Below are positions 49,252 through 60,154 of a stretch of 64,000 nucleotides of DNA, piece by piece. The translations under genes and the position numbers were made by a program. A model generated the notes under the pieces. That model did no database searches. It saw nothing but the letters and a program-made list of their open reading frames with translations, and had not been told where the DNA came from. This DNA is from Erwinia tasmaniensis Et1/99 (GTDB lineage: Bacteria > Pseudomonadota > Gammaproteobacteria > Enterobacterales > Enterobacteriaceae), in contig NC_010694.1 of assembly GCF_000026185.1 (NCBI RefSeq), positions 2,790,001 to 2,854,000 of the forward strand, given 5' to 3'. Numbering within the stretch: the first letter of the stretch is position 1; the number at the start of each line of letters is the position of its first letter.

Positions 49252-51099
49252 TCAGATAGACAACTTGTTAATGCGTTTGCCGCCATACATCAGATTGACG
49301 ATGGCACGGGTGCCGATAATCGCGGTAAACATGGAAGTTGCCACACCAATCGCAGTTGTGATAGCAAACCCTTTAATCGAGCCGGTACCCACTGCGTACA
49401 GAATGATAACTTTAATCAGCGTGGTCACGTTGGCATCCACGATACTGGAAAACGCGCCTTTATAACCCTCATGGATCGCCTGCTGTACGGAACGTCCGTT
49501 ACGCAGCTCCTCCTTGATACGCTCGTTAATCAGTACGTTAGCATCGACTGCTACCGCCAGCGTTAACACAATACCGGCAATACCCGGCATTGTTAGCGTA
49601 GCGCCAGGAAGCAGCGACATAATGCCGACGATCAGCACCAGGTTAGCCAGCAGTGCGCTGGTGGCTACCAGGCCGAATTTCTTGTACCACACCACCATAA
49701 AGACGATAGAAGCAATCAGCCCCCACAGGCAGGCTTCCAGCCCCTGGGTGATGTTCTGCGCACCCATCGTTGGACCAATGGTACGCTCTTCCACAATCTG
49801 AATTGGCGCAATCAACGCACCGGCACGCAGCAGCAGCGAAAGCTGACGAGCTTCGTTCGGGTTATTGATACCGGTAATACGGAAGCTGTTACCCAGTCGT
49901 GACTGGATATTGGCAACGTTAATCACCTCTTCATGCTTTTCCAGAATCGCACGGCCATTGGCGTCTTTCTTACCACTGTCTTTGTATTCAACAAACAGGG
50001 TCGCCATCGCTTTACCTACGCTGTCTTTGGTAAAGTTGGACATGATATTGCCGCCAGCGCTGTCCAGAGAAATATTCACCTGTGGCTGATTGTATTCATC
50101 GGTGCTGGATGTGGAGTCGGTAATGTGGTCACCGGTAAGGATCACCCGCTTGTACAGCACAACCGGCTGCCCTTCGCGCGTATCTTTTACTTCCGAATCG
50201 CCCGGTATACGGCCGTTTGCGGCTGATGTTGCGTCCACGCTGGTATTGACCAGTCGGAACTCCAGCGTTGCCGTTGCTCCCAGGATCTCTTTGGCGCGCG
50301 CCGTATCCTGAATACCCGGCAGTTCAACTACGATACGATCCGATCCCTGGCGCTGCACCAGAGGTTCCGCCACGCCCAGCTGATTAACACGGTTGCGCAG
50401 AATATTGATGTTCTGCTGAACGGCATATTCACGCGCTTCACGCATGCGCTCGTCGCTCATTACCGCCGTCAGGGCATTACTGCCGCTGCTGTTGATCACC
50501 ATATCGCGGTGACGAGTGGTCAGATAACTAATGGCGGCATCACGCGCTTTATCGTCACGGAAGCGAATTTCCAGACCATAATTAGCGGTTTTACGCACGT
50601 TAATGTAGGGAATACTTTTCTCGCGCAGGTCGCTACGTAGATTGTCGATGTTCTGATCCTGAAGCTTGCCCAGCGCGGTATCCATATCAACTTCCATCAG
50701 GAAGTGGACACCACCACGCAGATCGAGACCGAGTTTCATCGGCTCTGCGGACAACATTGCTAACCAGGCTGGCGTTGCAGGAGCGAGGTTAAGCGCCACC
50801 ACATAATCTTCGCCGAGAACTTTTATTATCGCCTCACGCGCGCGCAGCTGCACGTCGGTGTTAGCGAAACGCGCCAGAATAGCGCCATTTTCCAGAGCAA
50901 CGGATTTACTTGGAATATTGTCTTGTTTTAAAGCGCTTTGGATCTGGACCAGCGTTTGCTCACTGGCGGCGCTTCCGCGCGCACCAGTGATCTGAACAGC
51001 CGGATCCTCACCATAAAGGTTAGGGAGTGCATACAGCAGACCGACGAGTAACACGACGATCAGCATGATGTACTTCCATAAAGGATAACGATTTAACAC
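49252..51099 (-). CDS. secD: Protein translocase subunit SecD
   Basis: Six-span SecD, 615 residues. A first span (about 9-27) is followed by a large periplasmic P1 region (to about 445) with the DLRGGVHF motif, then five spans with [16 protein letters not shown], which supplies the conserved Asp used in proton movement. It forms the SecDF-YajC complex with its neighbours. Confidence 0.97.
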   Translation of the reverse strand: MLNRYPLWKYIMLIVVLLVGLLYALPNLYGEDPAVQITGARGSAASEQTLVQIQSALKQDNIPSKSVALENGAILARFANTDVQLRAREAIIKVLGEDYVVALNLAPATPAWLAMLSAEPMKLGLDLRGGVHFLMEVDMDTALGKLQDQNIDNLRSDLREKSIPYINVRKTANYGLEIRFRDDKARDAAISYLTTRHRDMVINSSGSNALTAVMSDERMREAREYAVQQNINILRNRVNQLGVAEPLVQRQGSDRIVVELPGIQDTARAKEILGATATLEFRLVNTSVDATSAANGRIPGDSEVKDTREGQPVVLYKRVILTGDHITDSTSSTDEYNQPQVNISLDSAGGNIMSNFTKDSVGKAMATLFVEYKDSGKKDANGRAILEKHEEVINVANIQSRLGNSFRITGINNPNEARQLSLLLRAGALIAPIQIVEERTIGPTMGAQNITQGLEACLWGLIASIVFMVVWYKKFGLVATSALLANLVLIVGIMSLLPGATLTMPGIAGIVLTLAVAVDANVLINERIKEELRNGRSVQQAIHEGYKGAFSSIVDANVTTLIKVIILYAVGTGSIKGFAITTAIGVATSMFTAIIGTRAIVNLMYGGKRINKLSI

Positions 51100-51126
51100 G
51101 GCAGTTCCCTTAGGGAAATCAAAAAA

Positions 51127-51456
51127 TTAAAGCGCCTTCATCGTACCTTTCGGCAAAACGGCAGCAACAAAGTCACGCTTGACGACAACTTCAGTCGTAT
51201 CGTTAAGGGCAATAGCCACATAGCCCGTTTCAGCTACTTTGGTTACGCGTCCGACTAAACCACCCGTGGTCAGAACTTCATCGCCTTTAGCAATTGAGTC
51301 CATCAGTTTTTTGTGCTCTTTCGCACGTTTTTGCTGAGGGCGTAAGATCATAAAGTAGAAAATCAGACCAAACACCACCAGCATTATCACCAGAGAATAC
51401 GGACTACTCTGAGAAGGTGCTGCGGCTGCCACGGCATCAGAAGTGAAAAAGCTCAT
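51127..51456 (-). CDS. yajC: Sec translocon accessory subunit YajC
   Basis: Single-span membrane protein, 109 residues, associated with SecDF. The membrane helix (about 20-38, SLVIMLVVFGLIFYFMILR) is followed by a cytoplasmic domain with RPQQKRAKEHKKLMDSIAKGDEV. It lies 17 bases after tgt and 27 bases before secD on the same strand. Confidence 0.97.
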   Translation of the reverse strand: MSFFTSDAVAAAAPSQSSPYSLVIMLVVFGLIFYFMILRPQQKRAKEHKKLMDSIAKGDEVLTTGGLVGRVTKVAETGYVAIALNDTTEVVVKRDFVAAVLPKGTMKAL

Positions 51457-51473
51457 TAAAATTCCCTCATCGT

Positions 51474-52676
<1,203 letters not shown>

Positions 52677-52679
52677 TCA

Positions 52680-53747
52680 CTAACCCGGTATCTCGGCAAA
52701 CGCCTGTGGATTACGGGTAATAAACATCGCATCGCCGTAGCTGAAGAAGCGGTACTGTTCAGCAACAGCCTGCTGGTAAGCGCGCATAGTATGCTTATAA
52801 CCGGCAAAAGCGGAAACCAGCATAATTAGCGTCGACTCTGGCAGGTGGAAATTGGTCACCAGCGCATCAATCACCTGGTAGTGATAACCAGGATAAATAA
52901 AGATTTTCGTATCGCCGAAAAATGGTGCAATTAGCGTATTTTCCGCGGCCTGCGCCGCGCTCTCTAATGAACGCACTGAAGTCGTCCCAACCGCTATGAC
53001 CCGATTGCCACGCGCCTTACAGGCCAGCACCGCATCAACCACATCCTGCGGCACCTCGGCATACTCGGCATGCATAATATGGTCTTCAATGGTATCGACA
53101 CGCACCGGCTGGAACGTACCTGCACCGACGTGCAGAGTAACGAAAGCCGTTTCAATCCCTTTTTCACGTAACGCTACCAGCAACGGCTCGTCGAAATGCA
53201 GGCCCGCCGTTGGGGCCGCCACCGCGCCAGGCTTCTGGCTGTACACGGTCTGATAAAGCTCACGGTCGGCATCTTCGTCGGGGCGGTCGATATAAGGAGG
53301 CAGCGGCATATGGCCGATACTGTTTAAAATATCCAGCACCGGGCGCGCATCGTTAAATTCAATTTCAAACAGCGTATCGTGTCGTGCCAGCATAGTGGCC
53401 TGCACGCTTTCATCATCCCCCAACAGCAGGTCGCTGCCGGGCTTGGGTGCTTTAGATGAACGCACATGGGCCAGTACCCGCGTGTCATCCAGCATGCGCT
53501 CCACCAGCACCTCAATCTTTCCGCCGCTGGCCTTACGACCGAAAATGCGCGCCGGGATCACCCGCGTGTTGTTGAACACCAGCAGATCGCCAGGATTGAG
53601 CTTGTGCAACAAATCGGTAAATACACCATGCGTTAACGCGCCATCAGAACCATTTAACGACAGCAAGCGGCATCCGCTACGCTCGGCCTGCGGATAGTGG
53701 GCAATCAAGGATTCGGGTAACTCAAAAGTAAAATCAGCAACGCGCAT
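52680..53747 (-). CDS. queA: S-adenosylmethionine:tRNA ribosyltransferase-isomerase
   Basis: Adds the epoxycyclopentane group to preQ1-tRNA from SAM; 355 residues. Family segments are [31 protein letters not shown] and [14 protein letters not shown]. Two ATG codons (53753 and 53747) are possible; the second gives the E. coli-like MRVADF start. It diverges from acpH and heads the queA-tgt-yajC-secDF cluster. Confidence 0.96.
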   Translation of the reverse strand: MRVADFTFELPESLIAHYPQAERSGCRLLSLNGSDGALTHGVFTDLLHKLNPGDLLVFNNTRVIPARIFGRKASGGKIEVLVERMLDDTRVLAHVRSSKAPKPGSDLLLGDDESVQATMLARHDTLFEIEFNDARPVLDILNSIGHMPLPPYIDRPDEDADRELYQTVYSQKPGAVAAPTAGLHFDEPLLVALREKGIETAFVTLHVGAGTFQPVRVDTIEDHIMHAEYAEVPQDVVDAVLACKARGNRVIAVGTTSVRSLESAAQAAENTLIAPFFGDTKIFIYPGYHYQVIDALVTNFHLPESTLIMLVSAFAGYKHTMRAYQQAVAEQYRFFSYGDAMFITRNPQAFAEIPG

Positions 53748-53850
53748 GGTCATTCACAGTCTGGGAATTCAGGGCGCATAGTCTAGCTTAAAACGGGCCG
53801 TAGCTAAACAAGGTGCGTTATATCGCCCGCATATGAGGTAGAATAACGTC

Positions 53851-54432
53851 ATGAACTATCTTGCCCACCTTCACCTGGCCCAACTTGCCGACAGTTCACT
53901 GCTCGGCAATCTGATGGCCGATTACGTGCGCGGCAATCCTTATCAACAGTGGCCCATCCCCATTGCTGATGGCATCAGCCTGCACCGCCGTATTGATGCT
54001 TTGACGGATGCGTTGCCGCAAGTCCGCCAGGCTCGCCAGCTTTTCCGGAGTGAAACCCGCCGGGTGGCACCGATTACGCTTGATGTTGTCTGGGACCACT
54101 TTTTGTCACATCACTGGAATAGGCTGGTGCCGGATATCTCCCTGCCGGCCTTCCTGGCGCAGGCTCGCAGTGTGATTGAACCACAGCTGACAAACACGCC
54201 GACTCGCTTTCAGACTCTTAACGCCTGGTTATGGCGCGAACGCTGGATAGAGCGTTATGCCGATCCGGCTTTCTTATTGAAGGTATTAGAGGGTATGGCC
54301 AGCCGCCGACCGAAGCTGGCCGCTCTGGCAGACAGTTATCAGGACTTCATCGATAACTATCAACAGCTTGAAGAACTGTTCTGGCAACTGTACCCGCAAA
54401 TGATGGCACAGGCCGGGCGGCGCGAGTTGTAA
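53851..54432 (+). CDS. acpH: Acyl carrier protein phosphodiesterase
   Basis: Removes the 4'-phosphopantetheine arm from acyl carrier protein; 193 residues. The N-terminus MNYLAHLHLA...LLGNLMADYVRG and the HD-like metal motifs (HRRIDALTD, DVVWDHFLSHHW) match AcpH. It diverges from queA as in E. coli. malZ, which follows in E. coli, is absent; a peroxiredoxin gene takes its place. Confidence 0.94.
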   Translation: MNYLAHLHLAQLADSSLLGNLMADYVRGNPYQQWPIPIADGISLHRRIDALTDALPQVRQARQLFRSETRRVAPITLDVVWDHFLSHHWNRLVPDISLPAFLAQARSVIEPQLTNTPTRFQTLNAWLWRERWIERYADPAFLLKVLEGMASRRPKLAALADSYQDFIDNYQQLEELFWQLYPQMMAQAGRREL

Positions 54433-54516
54433 GAAAAAGTCGTAGCGCTTTATTCTTTGCCCTTTGACTAAAACAGGTTATCGTATGGCCTCGCTTTATA
54501 CTTAACCGTAATTTTG

Positions 54517-54531
54517 ATAGGTATCCCCTAT
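54517..54531. promoter_or_regulatory. OxyR-like operator upstream of the peroxiredoxin gene
   Basis: ATAG-N7-CTAT (54517-54531) matches half of the OxyR motif ATAG-N7-CTAT-N7-ATAG-N7-CTAT; the next element, ATCG at 54539-54542, is in register with one mismatch. A perfect -10 box TATAAT is at 54578-54583 with a weak -35 (GGTTCA, 54555-54560), so the site ends just upstream of the -35, the position of an activator. Inferred from the consensus. Confidence 0.6.
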
Positions 54532-54632
54532 CTCAATAATCGGCGTGTCTCGCTGGTTCATGGCTGGACGCGCCTCGTATAATGCCGACATCTTTTATCC
54601 CCCTAATTTAATGACTTCAACAGGAGTGAATA

Positions 54633-55235
54633 ATGGTCCTGGTTACTCGTCCAGCCCCTGATTTTACTGCCGCAGCTGTGCTGGGCAACGGTGAAATTGT
54701 AGAAAACTTTAACTTTAAAAAACACACCGCTGGTAAAGCCACCGTTGTGTTCTTTTGGCCAATGGACTTCACCTTCGTGTGCCCTTCTGAACTGATCGCG
54801 TTCGATAAGCGCTATGCAGAGTTCCAGAAACGCGGTGTGGAAGTGATCGGCGTTTCCTTCGACTCGGAGTTCGTGCATAACGCATGGCGTAAAACGCCGG
54901 TCGACAAAGGCGGCATCGGCGAAGTTCAGTACGCAATGGTTGCGGACATCAAACGTGAAATCCAGAAAGCCTGGGGTATCGAACACCCGGAAGCGGGCGT
55001 TGCTCTGCGTGGCTCTTTCCTGATCGACCAGGCGGGCGTGGTTCGTCACCAGGTGGTGAACGATCTGCCGCTGGGCCGTAACGTTGATGAAATGCTGCGT
55101 ATGGTTGACGCGCTGCAGTTCCACGAAGAGCATGGCGAAGTGTGCCCTGCACAGTGGGAAAAAGGCAAAAAAGGTATGGGCGCATCTCCGGATGGCGTCG
55201 CTAAGTACCTGTCAGAAAACGCTTCTAAGCTGTAA
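54633..55235 (+). CDS. Typical 2-Cys peroxiredoxin (AhpC/Prx1 family)
   Basis: Thiol peroxidase of 200 residues that reduces hydrogen peroxide and alkyl hydroperoxides. The peroxidatic Cys50 is in DFTFVCPSE and the resolving Cys171 in EVCPAQW, so it is a typical 2-Cys enzyme. The YF-like C-terminal tail continues to ENASKL. There is no ahpF beside it, so thioredoxin is the likely reductant. CAGGAG precedes the ATG. It occupies the place of malZ in the E. coli order and is preceded by an OxyR-like site. Confidence 0.95.
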   Translation: MVLVTRPAPDFTAAAVLGNGEIVENFNFKKHTAGKATVVFFWPMDFTFVCPSELIAFDKRYAEFQKRGVEVIGVSFDSEFVHNAWRKTPVDKGGIGEVQYAMVADIKREIQKAWGIEHPEAGVALRGSFLIDQAGVVRHQVVNDLPLGRNVDEMLRMVDALQFHEEHGEVCPAQWEKGKKGMGASPDGVAKYLSENASKL

Positions 55236-55258
55236 CAGCTCGGTTGTTGTTTGAATAA

Positions 55259-55283
55259 AGCTCGCTGCGGCGGGCTTTTTTTT
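55259..55283 (+). terminator. Terminator of the peroxiredoxin gene
   Basis: AGCTCGC and GCGGGCT form a 7-base stem (one G-U pair) with a TGCG loop, followed by a long T-run. Confidence 0.85.
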
Positions 55284-55344
55284 ATGCCAAATTTCCACCC
55301 AAGCCTCTCCAGTCATTGCTGCTAAAGGCCGTCCAATCATAGTT

Positions 55345-55515
55345 ATGCCATATTATCCCAGCGGCCAGGACACGACGCCAGCAATGGCGGAGGCACTGGG
55401 TCTGTGGTGGGGCGACAACAAACCCATCAGCGAGATGGGCATGGCAGGATGCCATCAGATCGTCGTCGGAACGCTCTCTCCTTATGACCGCATGCTGCAA
55501 ACGCAGCAAACATGA
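55345..55515 (+). pseudogene. Possible gene remnant
   Basis: The 365-base gap between the peroxiredoxin gene and proY contains a reading frame open from 55282 to the stop at 55513-55515. From the ATG at 55345 it encodes 56 residues (beginning MPYYPSGQDTTPAMAEALG) that look protein-like, with balanced composition and phrases such as MGMAGCHQIVVGTLSPYD. No ribosome site precedes the ATG, and the frame starts abruptly after the terminator, so a 3' fragment of a lost gene is more likely than a working gene. I do not recognise the parent family. Confidence 0.3.
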
Positions 55516-55559
55516 TATCGACAAGTCGTTACTTATTCCGCCCGGTTATTGACAAAAAA

Positions 55560-55584
55560 AGGGGCGAACCATCGGTTCGCCCCT
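55560..55584 (-). terminator. Terminator of brnQ-proY
   Basis: AGGGGCGAACC and GGTTCGCCCCT form a perfect 11-base stem with an ATC loop. On the minus strand the stem is followed by a run of seven T residues. Confidence 0.92.
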
Positions 55585-55600
55585 GCTCTTTTACGCCATA

Positions 55601-56953
55601 TTAACCTGCTCTGCGTTTAACCCACTGCCAGCTCACCAGCAGCAGCACTATCCAGGCAAAACCAGCATAAAGTGATACGCGGGTATCAGGGAAATAGCCG
55701 ATCAGGCCGATAATAAAGGCAAGGAAAGCAATGCCGATAGCCGCGGTCAGGGAACCTCCCGGCAGCGGAAACTTTAGCTCTTTTTGCTGCTCTGGCGTCA
55801 AAGTACGACGAAACGCAATCTGTGAGAACAGGATCATTATCCATACCCAGACGGTTGCGAAGGTCGCCAGCGAAGCAATCACCAGAAACACTTTTTCCGG
55901 CATCAGGTAGTTGAGATACACGGCAACCAGCATCGCCAGCATCATTGCCAGCACCGTCACCCAGGGAACACCTCTCTCCGACACGTTGGTGAACATTTTT
56001 GGCGCGTGGCCCTGCTCTGCCATACCGTAAAGCATACGTCCAACGCCGAACACATCGCTGTTGATCGCCGACAGTGAGGCGGTGATCACCACGAAGTTAA
56101 GCACTGCCGCCGCTGCGGCAATCCCCAGATGCTGGAAAGTGAGGACAAACGGGCTGCCGCTCGTGCCGACCTGATTCCAGGGATAGATCGACATGATGAC
56201 AAACAGCGTACCCACGTAGAATACCAGGATGCGCAGTGGCACGGTATTAATGGCGCGCGGGATCGATACCGCCGGGTCTTTCGCTTCCCCGGCGGTAATG
56301 CCAATGATCTCTATCCCACCAAAGGCAAACATGACCATTTGCAGTGAAAGCACCACGCCAATCCAGCCGTTGGGTACAAAGCCACCGTGGGTCCACAGAT
56401 TGCTGATACCGGTCGCCTGGCCACCGTTACCGATGCCCCAAAAGATAATGCCGATACCTGCAACAATCATCACAATAATGGTGGCAACTTTGAACAGCGA
56501 CAACCAGAACTCCACCTCGCCGAACACCTTCACCGTGGCGAGGTTGATCGCGCCAATCACCAGTACCACGCTCAAAACCCAGATCCAGTGCGGCACATCG
56601 GGGAACCAGACGCTCATATAAATACCGAATGCGGTCACATCGGCAATGGCAACAATCAGGATTTCAAAACAGTAGGTCCAGCCGGTGATATAGCCCGCCA
56701 GCGGACCAAGATAGTCCTGTGCATAGCGCGAGAAGGAACTTGCCTGAGGGTTGTTAACGGACATTTCGCCGAGCGCGCGCATAATGATATATGCCGCCAG
56801 GCCCCCGACCAGATAGGCAAGCAGCACGCCGGGACCGGCTATTCTAATGGCATCGGCCGATCCGTAAAACAGACCGGTACCAATGGCTGAACCCAACGCC
56901 ATAAAGCGAATATGGCGCGTACTCAATCCCTTTTTTAGAGTCATTTTTGTCAT
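55601..56953 (-). CDS. proY: Proline-specific permease ProY
   Basis: APC-family amino acid permease of 450 residues with twelve spans. It follows E. coli ProY closely along its length, including KRGLS-like N-terminus ([21 protein letters not shown]), [21 protein letters not shown] and [18 protein letters not shown]. It lies 51 bases after brnQ with a hairpin but no T-run between them, so the two are probably co-transcribed as in E. coli. Proline specificity is taken from the E. coli name; that assignment itself is cryptic. Confidence 0.92.
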   Translation of the reverse strand: MTKMTLKKGLSTRHIRFMALGSAIGTGLFYGSADAIRIAGPGVLLAYLVGGLAAYIIMRALGEMSVNNPQASSFSRYAQDYLGPLAGYITGWTYCFEILIVAIADVTAFGIYMSVWFPDVPHWIWVLSVVLVIGAINLATVKVFGEVEFWLSLFKVATIIVMIVAGIGIIFWGIGNGGQATGISNLWTHGGFVPNGWIGVVLSLQMVMFAFGGIEIIGITAGEAKDPAVSIPRAINTVPLRILVFYVGTLFVIMSIYPWNQVGTSGSPFVLTFQHLGIAAAAAVLNFVVITASLSAINSDVFGVGRMLYGMAEQGHAPKMFTNVSERGVPWVTVLAMMLAMLVAVYLNYLMPEKVFLVIASLATFATVWVWIMILFSQIAFRRTLTPEQQKELKFPLPGGSLTAAIGIAFLAFIIGLIGYFPDTRVSLYAGFAWIVLLLVSWQWVKRRAG

Positions 56954-56968
56954 TTTTCCACCTGTCGA

Positions 56969-56991
56969 CCCCTCACCGCTGGGGTAAGGGG
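56969..56991 (-). other. Intercistronic hairpin between brnQ and proY
   Basis: CCCCTCACC and GGTAAGGGG form a 9-base stem with one G-U pair and a 5-base loop. No T-run follows, so it may protect or attenuate the transcript rather than end it. Confidence 0.4.
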
Positions 56992-57004
56992 AGGTTTTAC
57001 AACG

Positions 57005-58327
57005 CTATTGTTGATGCGCAGTAACCGACTGGCGGCCTGAAACGCGATCGTAGACGGCCACCAATACCAGCATCACCAGTGAAGGCGGCAACCATGCTAA
57101 ACCCTGATCCGCCAGCGGCATGTTTTGGGTAAATTCTGGAAGCATCGCCTTTAAATTAGTGGTTTTGATTGCGTCAACGATACCAAACAGCAGGCTGACC
57201 AGCATGACTGGCGCAACAATCCTTGTGCTTTTCTTCCACCAGCTCAGGGTAAAGCTTAACAGCACCAGCACGATACACGGCGGGTAGATCGCGGTTAAAA
57301 CTGGAATTGAGATCTGGATAAGATGGCTAAGACCAAGATTGGAAACCACCATCGAAAACGCGCCAATAATAAACACCAGTTGGCGGTAGCTGAAAGGCAA
57401 ATAGTGCTCAAAGAATTCAGCACAGGCACAGGTCAGACCAACGGCAGTCACAATACAGGCGACAAAAATTAGTGAAGCAAGGAAGAAGCTGCCCATCGCA
57501 CCGAAGGTATGCTGCACATAAGCATGCAAAATGGCCGCGCCGTTAGCGCTCTGATCGACAATGCTTGCGCTATCGGCACCCAGTTTAAACAGAGCCAGAT
57601 AAACCAGCGTCAGGCCGACACCGGCAATCAATCCAGCGATCACGGTATAGCGAGTCAGTAATTTTGCTTCGCTGATGCCGCGCGACCGGGCGGCATTAAC
57701 TATCACAATACCGAATACCAGCGCACCGAGGGTATCCATCGTCAGATAACCGTTCACAAAGCCGTTGGAGAACGCCGCACGCTGATATTCAACGCTGGCA
57801 GGCGCAATCCCTCCTGCTGGCCACAGCAGTGCAGCCAGGCCTAATACGGCCAGGGCAAAAATTTTCAGCGGAGCCAGAATATGGCCAACGGTATCTAACA
57901 GTTTTCCCGGATAAAGCGAGATGCCAATCACCAGGATAAAATAGACCAGGCTGTAGATAAACAGCGGCAGTGCGCCATCGCCGGTCAGTGGTGCAATACC
58001 CACCTCAAACGAAACGGTGGCGGTACGCGGTGCTGCAAACAGCGGTCCGACGGCCAGATAGCAGACGGTCGCCAGCACCACGCCAGCCACTTTACCGATG
58101 GGCGAGCTGAGGGCATCAATCCCTCCCCCCACGCGCGCCAGGGCAATGACCGAAATAACCGGCAGGCCAACAGCAGTGATTAAGAAGCCCAGGGCGGCAT
58201 GCCAGACATGCTCTCCGGCCTGGATACCTACCATCGGCGGGAAGATAATGTTCCCGGCGCCGACAAACAGGGCAAAAGTCATAAAGCCCAGTGCCAGAAT
58301 ATCTTTTGAAGTTAAACGATGCGTCAT
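57005..58327 (-). CDS. brnQ: Branched-chain amino acid transporter BrnQ
   Basis: Sodium-coupled LIVCS-family importer of leucine, isoleucine and valine; 440 residues, twelve spans. The N-terminal [24 protein letters not shown] is diagnostic. The ATG at 58327 matches the E. coli start. An in-frame TTG at 58384 would add 19 Thr-rich residues; it is unlikely. It is preceded by a 458-base non-coding stretch and followed by proY. Confidence 0.95.
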   Translation of the reverse strand: MTHRLTSKDILALGFMTFALFVGAGNIIFPPMVGIQAGEHVWHAALGFLITAVGLPVISVIALARVGGGIDALSSPIGKVAGVVLATVCYLAVGPLFAAPRTATVSFEVGIAPLTGDGALPLFIYSLVYFILVIGISLYPGKLLDTVGHILAPLKIFALAVLGLAALLWPAGGIAPASVEYQRAAFSNGFVNGYLTMDTLGALVFGIVIVNAARSRGISEAKLLTRYTVIAGLIAGVGLTLVYLALFKLGADSASIVDQSANGAAILHAYVQHTFGAMGSFFLASLIFVACIVTAVGLTCACAEFFEHYLPFSYRQLVFIIGAFSMVVSNLGLSHLIQISIPVLTAIYPPCIVLVLLSFTLSWWKKSTRIVAPVMLVSLLFGIVDAIKTTNLKAMLPEFTQNMPLADQGLAWLPPSLVMLVLVAVYDRVSGRQSVTAHQQ

Positions 58328-58785
58328 AAGAAACGTGCTGCCTGTGGTGGTGTTAAAAGTCGTGATGTCAGTGCCGCTCGTCAAACTTCAGCAGCAGGGG
58401 CAATCCCTGCTCACTGAATAATTTTACGGCCAATCACCCCGCATGCTCTTAATAGGTCACAAAATCAGAAGGATGCAGTCGAAAATACTGATTACATCGC
58501 GACAGAGAGTGAATATAAGATGATTATTTTCTATATTCAGGGGAATGACGAGAAACGGGCCTAAGTAGAACGTTTATAGCGGGGAAAGGCAATACGGGAT
58601 CGGCAAAGTAGATGAATATAGCGCAAAAAACTGCATAACCAGTGCATATAATTAGATCACGCCCAAAAATCGTTACATGATTTGTATTTTTTTTACACTA
58701 TGTGGCGTCAAATTTCTCAATAAGACGTTCAGGGAAGCGCGAAAGGCGCATAAATACGCGCCTTGTGCACAAAGTGATGCCATTT
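58328..58785. other. Non-coding region upstream of brnQ
   Basis: 458 bases between brnQ and the MetE-like gene, both on the minus strand. It contains a hairpin in the presumed brnQ leader (AGCAGGG/CCCTGCT, 58393-58411) and the terminator of the MetE-like gene. The stretch 58420-58730 is AT-rich and must carry the brnQ promoter, but no single hexamer pair stands out. No protein-like frame seen. Confidence 0.5.
58743..58764 (-). terminator. Probable terminator of the MetE-like gene
   Basis: AAGGCGC and GCGCCTT form a perfect 7-base stem with an 8-base loop, 22 bases after the stop of the MetE-like gene. The T-run on the minus strand is short (TTTC). Confidence 0.5.
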
Positions 58786-59886
58786 TTACCAAACGCGGTT
58801 TACCACCTCCACCACCAGGCGCAGCTTGGCCCATTGCTGCTCTTCCGTCAGGCTGTTCCCTTCTTCGGTGGAGGCAAAGCCGCACTGTGGGCTGAGGCAA
58901 ATTTGATCCAGGCTAACGAACTGCGCGGCCTCGCGCAGACGTTTTTCAACCGTATCCGCCGCCTCCAGCTCCCCGCTTTTAGTGGTGATAAGCCCCAGCA
59001 CCACCTGCTGCCTGCCTTTTTTGATAAAGCGCAAAGGCTCGAAACCGCCCGAACGCTCATTATCATATTCAAGGAAGAAGGCATCAATGTTAACCCCGCC
59101 AAACAGAATTTCCGCCACCGGCTCGTAGCCCCCTTCGGATATCCAGGTTGAGCGAAAATTGCCCCGGCAAACGTGCAGGCCGATTTTCAAATCATCCGGC
59201 TTACCCTCAATGGCTTTATTCAGCACGCGGGCGTAGGTTCGGGCCAGCTCTTGCGGGTTATCACCGCGTTCGCGGATCTGCTGTTGCTGATCGTCAGAAC
59301 AGAGATAGGCCCAAACGGTATCGTCCAGCTGTAAATAGCGACAGCCTGCATCGTAGAAAGCCTGGATCGCGTCGTGCCAGGTTTGCGCAAGGTCGTCGAA
59401 ATAGACCGCCAGATCGGGATAAACCTGCGCATCAATCACCTGACGTCCGCCACGAAAATGCAGCACGCTGGGGCTGGGGAGGGTCATTTTGGCCACGGCA
59501 TCCCCGCTGATGCTTTGCAAAAAGCGGAAATCTTCTAACATCGGATGATCGCTGAAGCCCAGCTTACCGGTCACTTTCACGCCACGCGCTTTAGTCTGCA
59601 CGCCGTTGAACTGAATGCCCTGCTCTGCTTCATAGCGCTCTACTCCATCCAGACCGTCAAAAAAGTCAAAGTGCCACCAGGCACGGCGGAATTCGCCGTC
59701 GGTGACGACCTGCAGGCCGCTGGAACGCTGGCTGGCGACCACGTTGCGGATCGCTTCATCTTCAATGCTGCGTAGTTCAGCCGCGTCAATATTACCGGCG
59801 GCAAACTGCTCACGCGCCTGTTTAATCGCCGCCGGGCGCAGAAAACTGCCCACCACTTCGGCACGATAAGGTACGGATGTTGTCAT
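58786..59886 (-). CDS. MetE-like cobalamin-independent methionine synthase family protein
   Basis: Protein of 366 residues corresponding to the C-terminal catalytic half of MetE, like the YxjG/YxjH proteins of Bacillus. Zinc-ligand candidates are the His and Cys in GLHVCRGN and the Cys in LSPQCGFAS. It lacks the N-terminal half of MetE that helps bind polyglutamyl folate, so the methyl donor may be different. CAGGAG supports the ATG at 59886. A MetJ-type operator overlaps the promoter, which supports a role in methionine supply. The gene lies between brnQ and phoBR, where E. coli has nothing. Confidence 0.88.
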   Translation of the reverse strand: MTTSVPYRAEVVGSFLRPAAIKQAREQFAAGNIDAAELRSIEDEAIRNVVASQRSSGLQVVTDGEFRRAWWHFDFFDGLDGVERYEAEQGIQFNGVQTKARGVKVTGKLGFSDHPMLEDFRFLQSISGDAVAKMTLPSPSVLHFRGGRQVIDAQVYPDLAVYFDDLAQTWHDAIQAFYDAGCRYLQLDDTVWAYLCSDDQQQQIRERGDNPQELARTYARVLNKAIEGKPDDLKIGLHVCRGNFRSTWISEGGYEPVAEILFGGVNIDAFFLEYDNERSGGFEPLRFIKKGRQQVVLGLITTKSGELEAADTVEKRLREAAQFVSLDQICLSPQCGFASTEEGNSLTEEQQWAKLRLVVEVVNRVW

Positions 59887-59945
59887 GATAGCGACTCCTG
59901 GCCTGCACATGGGCGCATCATTGCGTTGCGCAACTGTCACCGTTA

Positions 59946-59978
59946 GTTATATTTAGACTTCTGGACGTCTAAATCCAT
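59946..59978 (-). promoter_or_regulatory. MetJ-type met boxes over the promoter of the MetE-like gene
   Basis: AGACTTCT (59955-59962) and GGACGTCT (59963-59970) are adjacent 8-mers, each matching the met box AGACGTCT at seven of eight positions; a weaker third box follows. On the minus strand they lie between TTTAGA (59968-59973) and TATAAC (59946-59951), 16 bases apart. MetJ binding is inferred. Confidence 0.72.
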
Positions 59979-60154
59979 GCCGGTAACAGTGTCATGAGAA
60001 TGCCAACGCCGCAAACGAGGAAAATTCATGGTTCGTGAGGAATATTCATGATGTGGGAAACGCACACGTTCGAGGGAGTACTCACGGCTTTTCATTGGCG
60101 AAAGGCCGGTCAATGACGACCCAACCTTTGCATCTCTGATTTGTCTTCCCGAAG

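Noticed and set aside
55282..55524. 80-codon frame on the minus strand in the peroxiredoxin-proY gap
   Set aside because: Rich in Arg, Cys, His and Trp without a ribosome site; the plus-strand frame of the same segment is much more protein-like.
58328..58384. 19-codon Thr-rich in-frame extension before brnQ, considered as an attenuation leader
   Set aside because: It has no stop before brnQ, starts at a poor TTG and is not followed by alternative terminator hairpins; the conserved start is at 58327.
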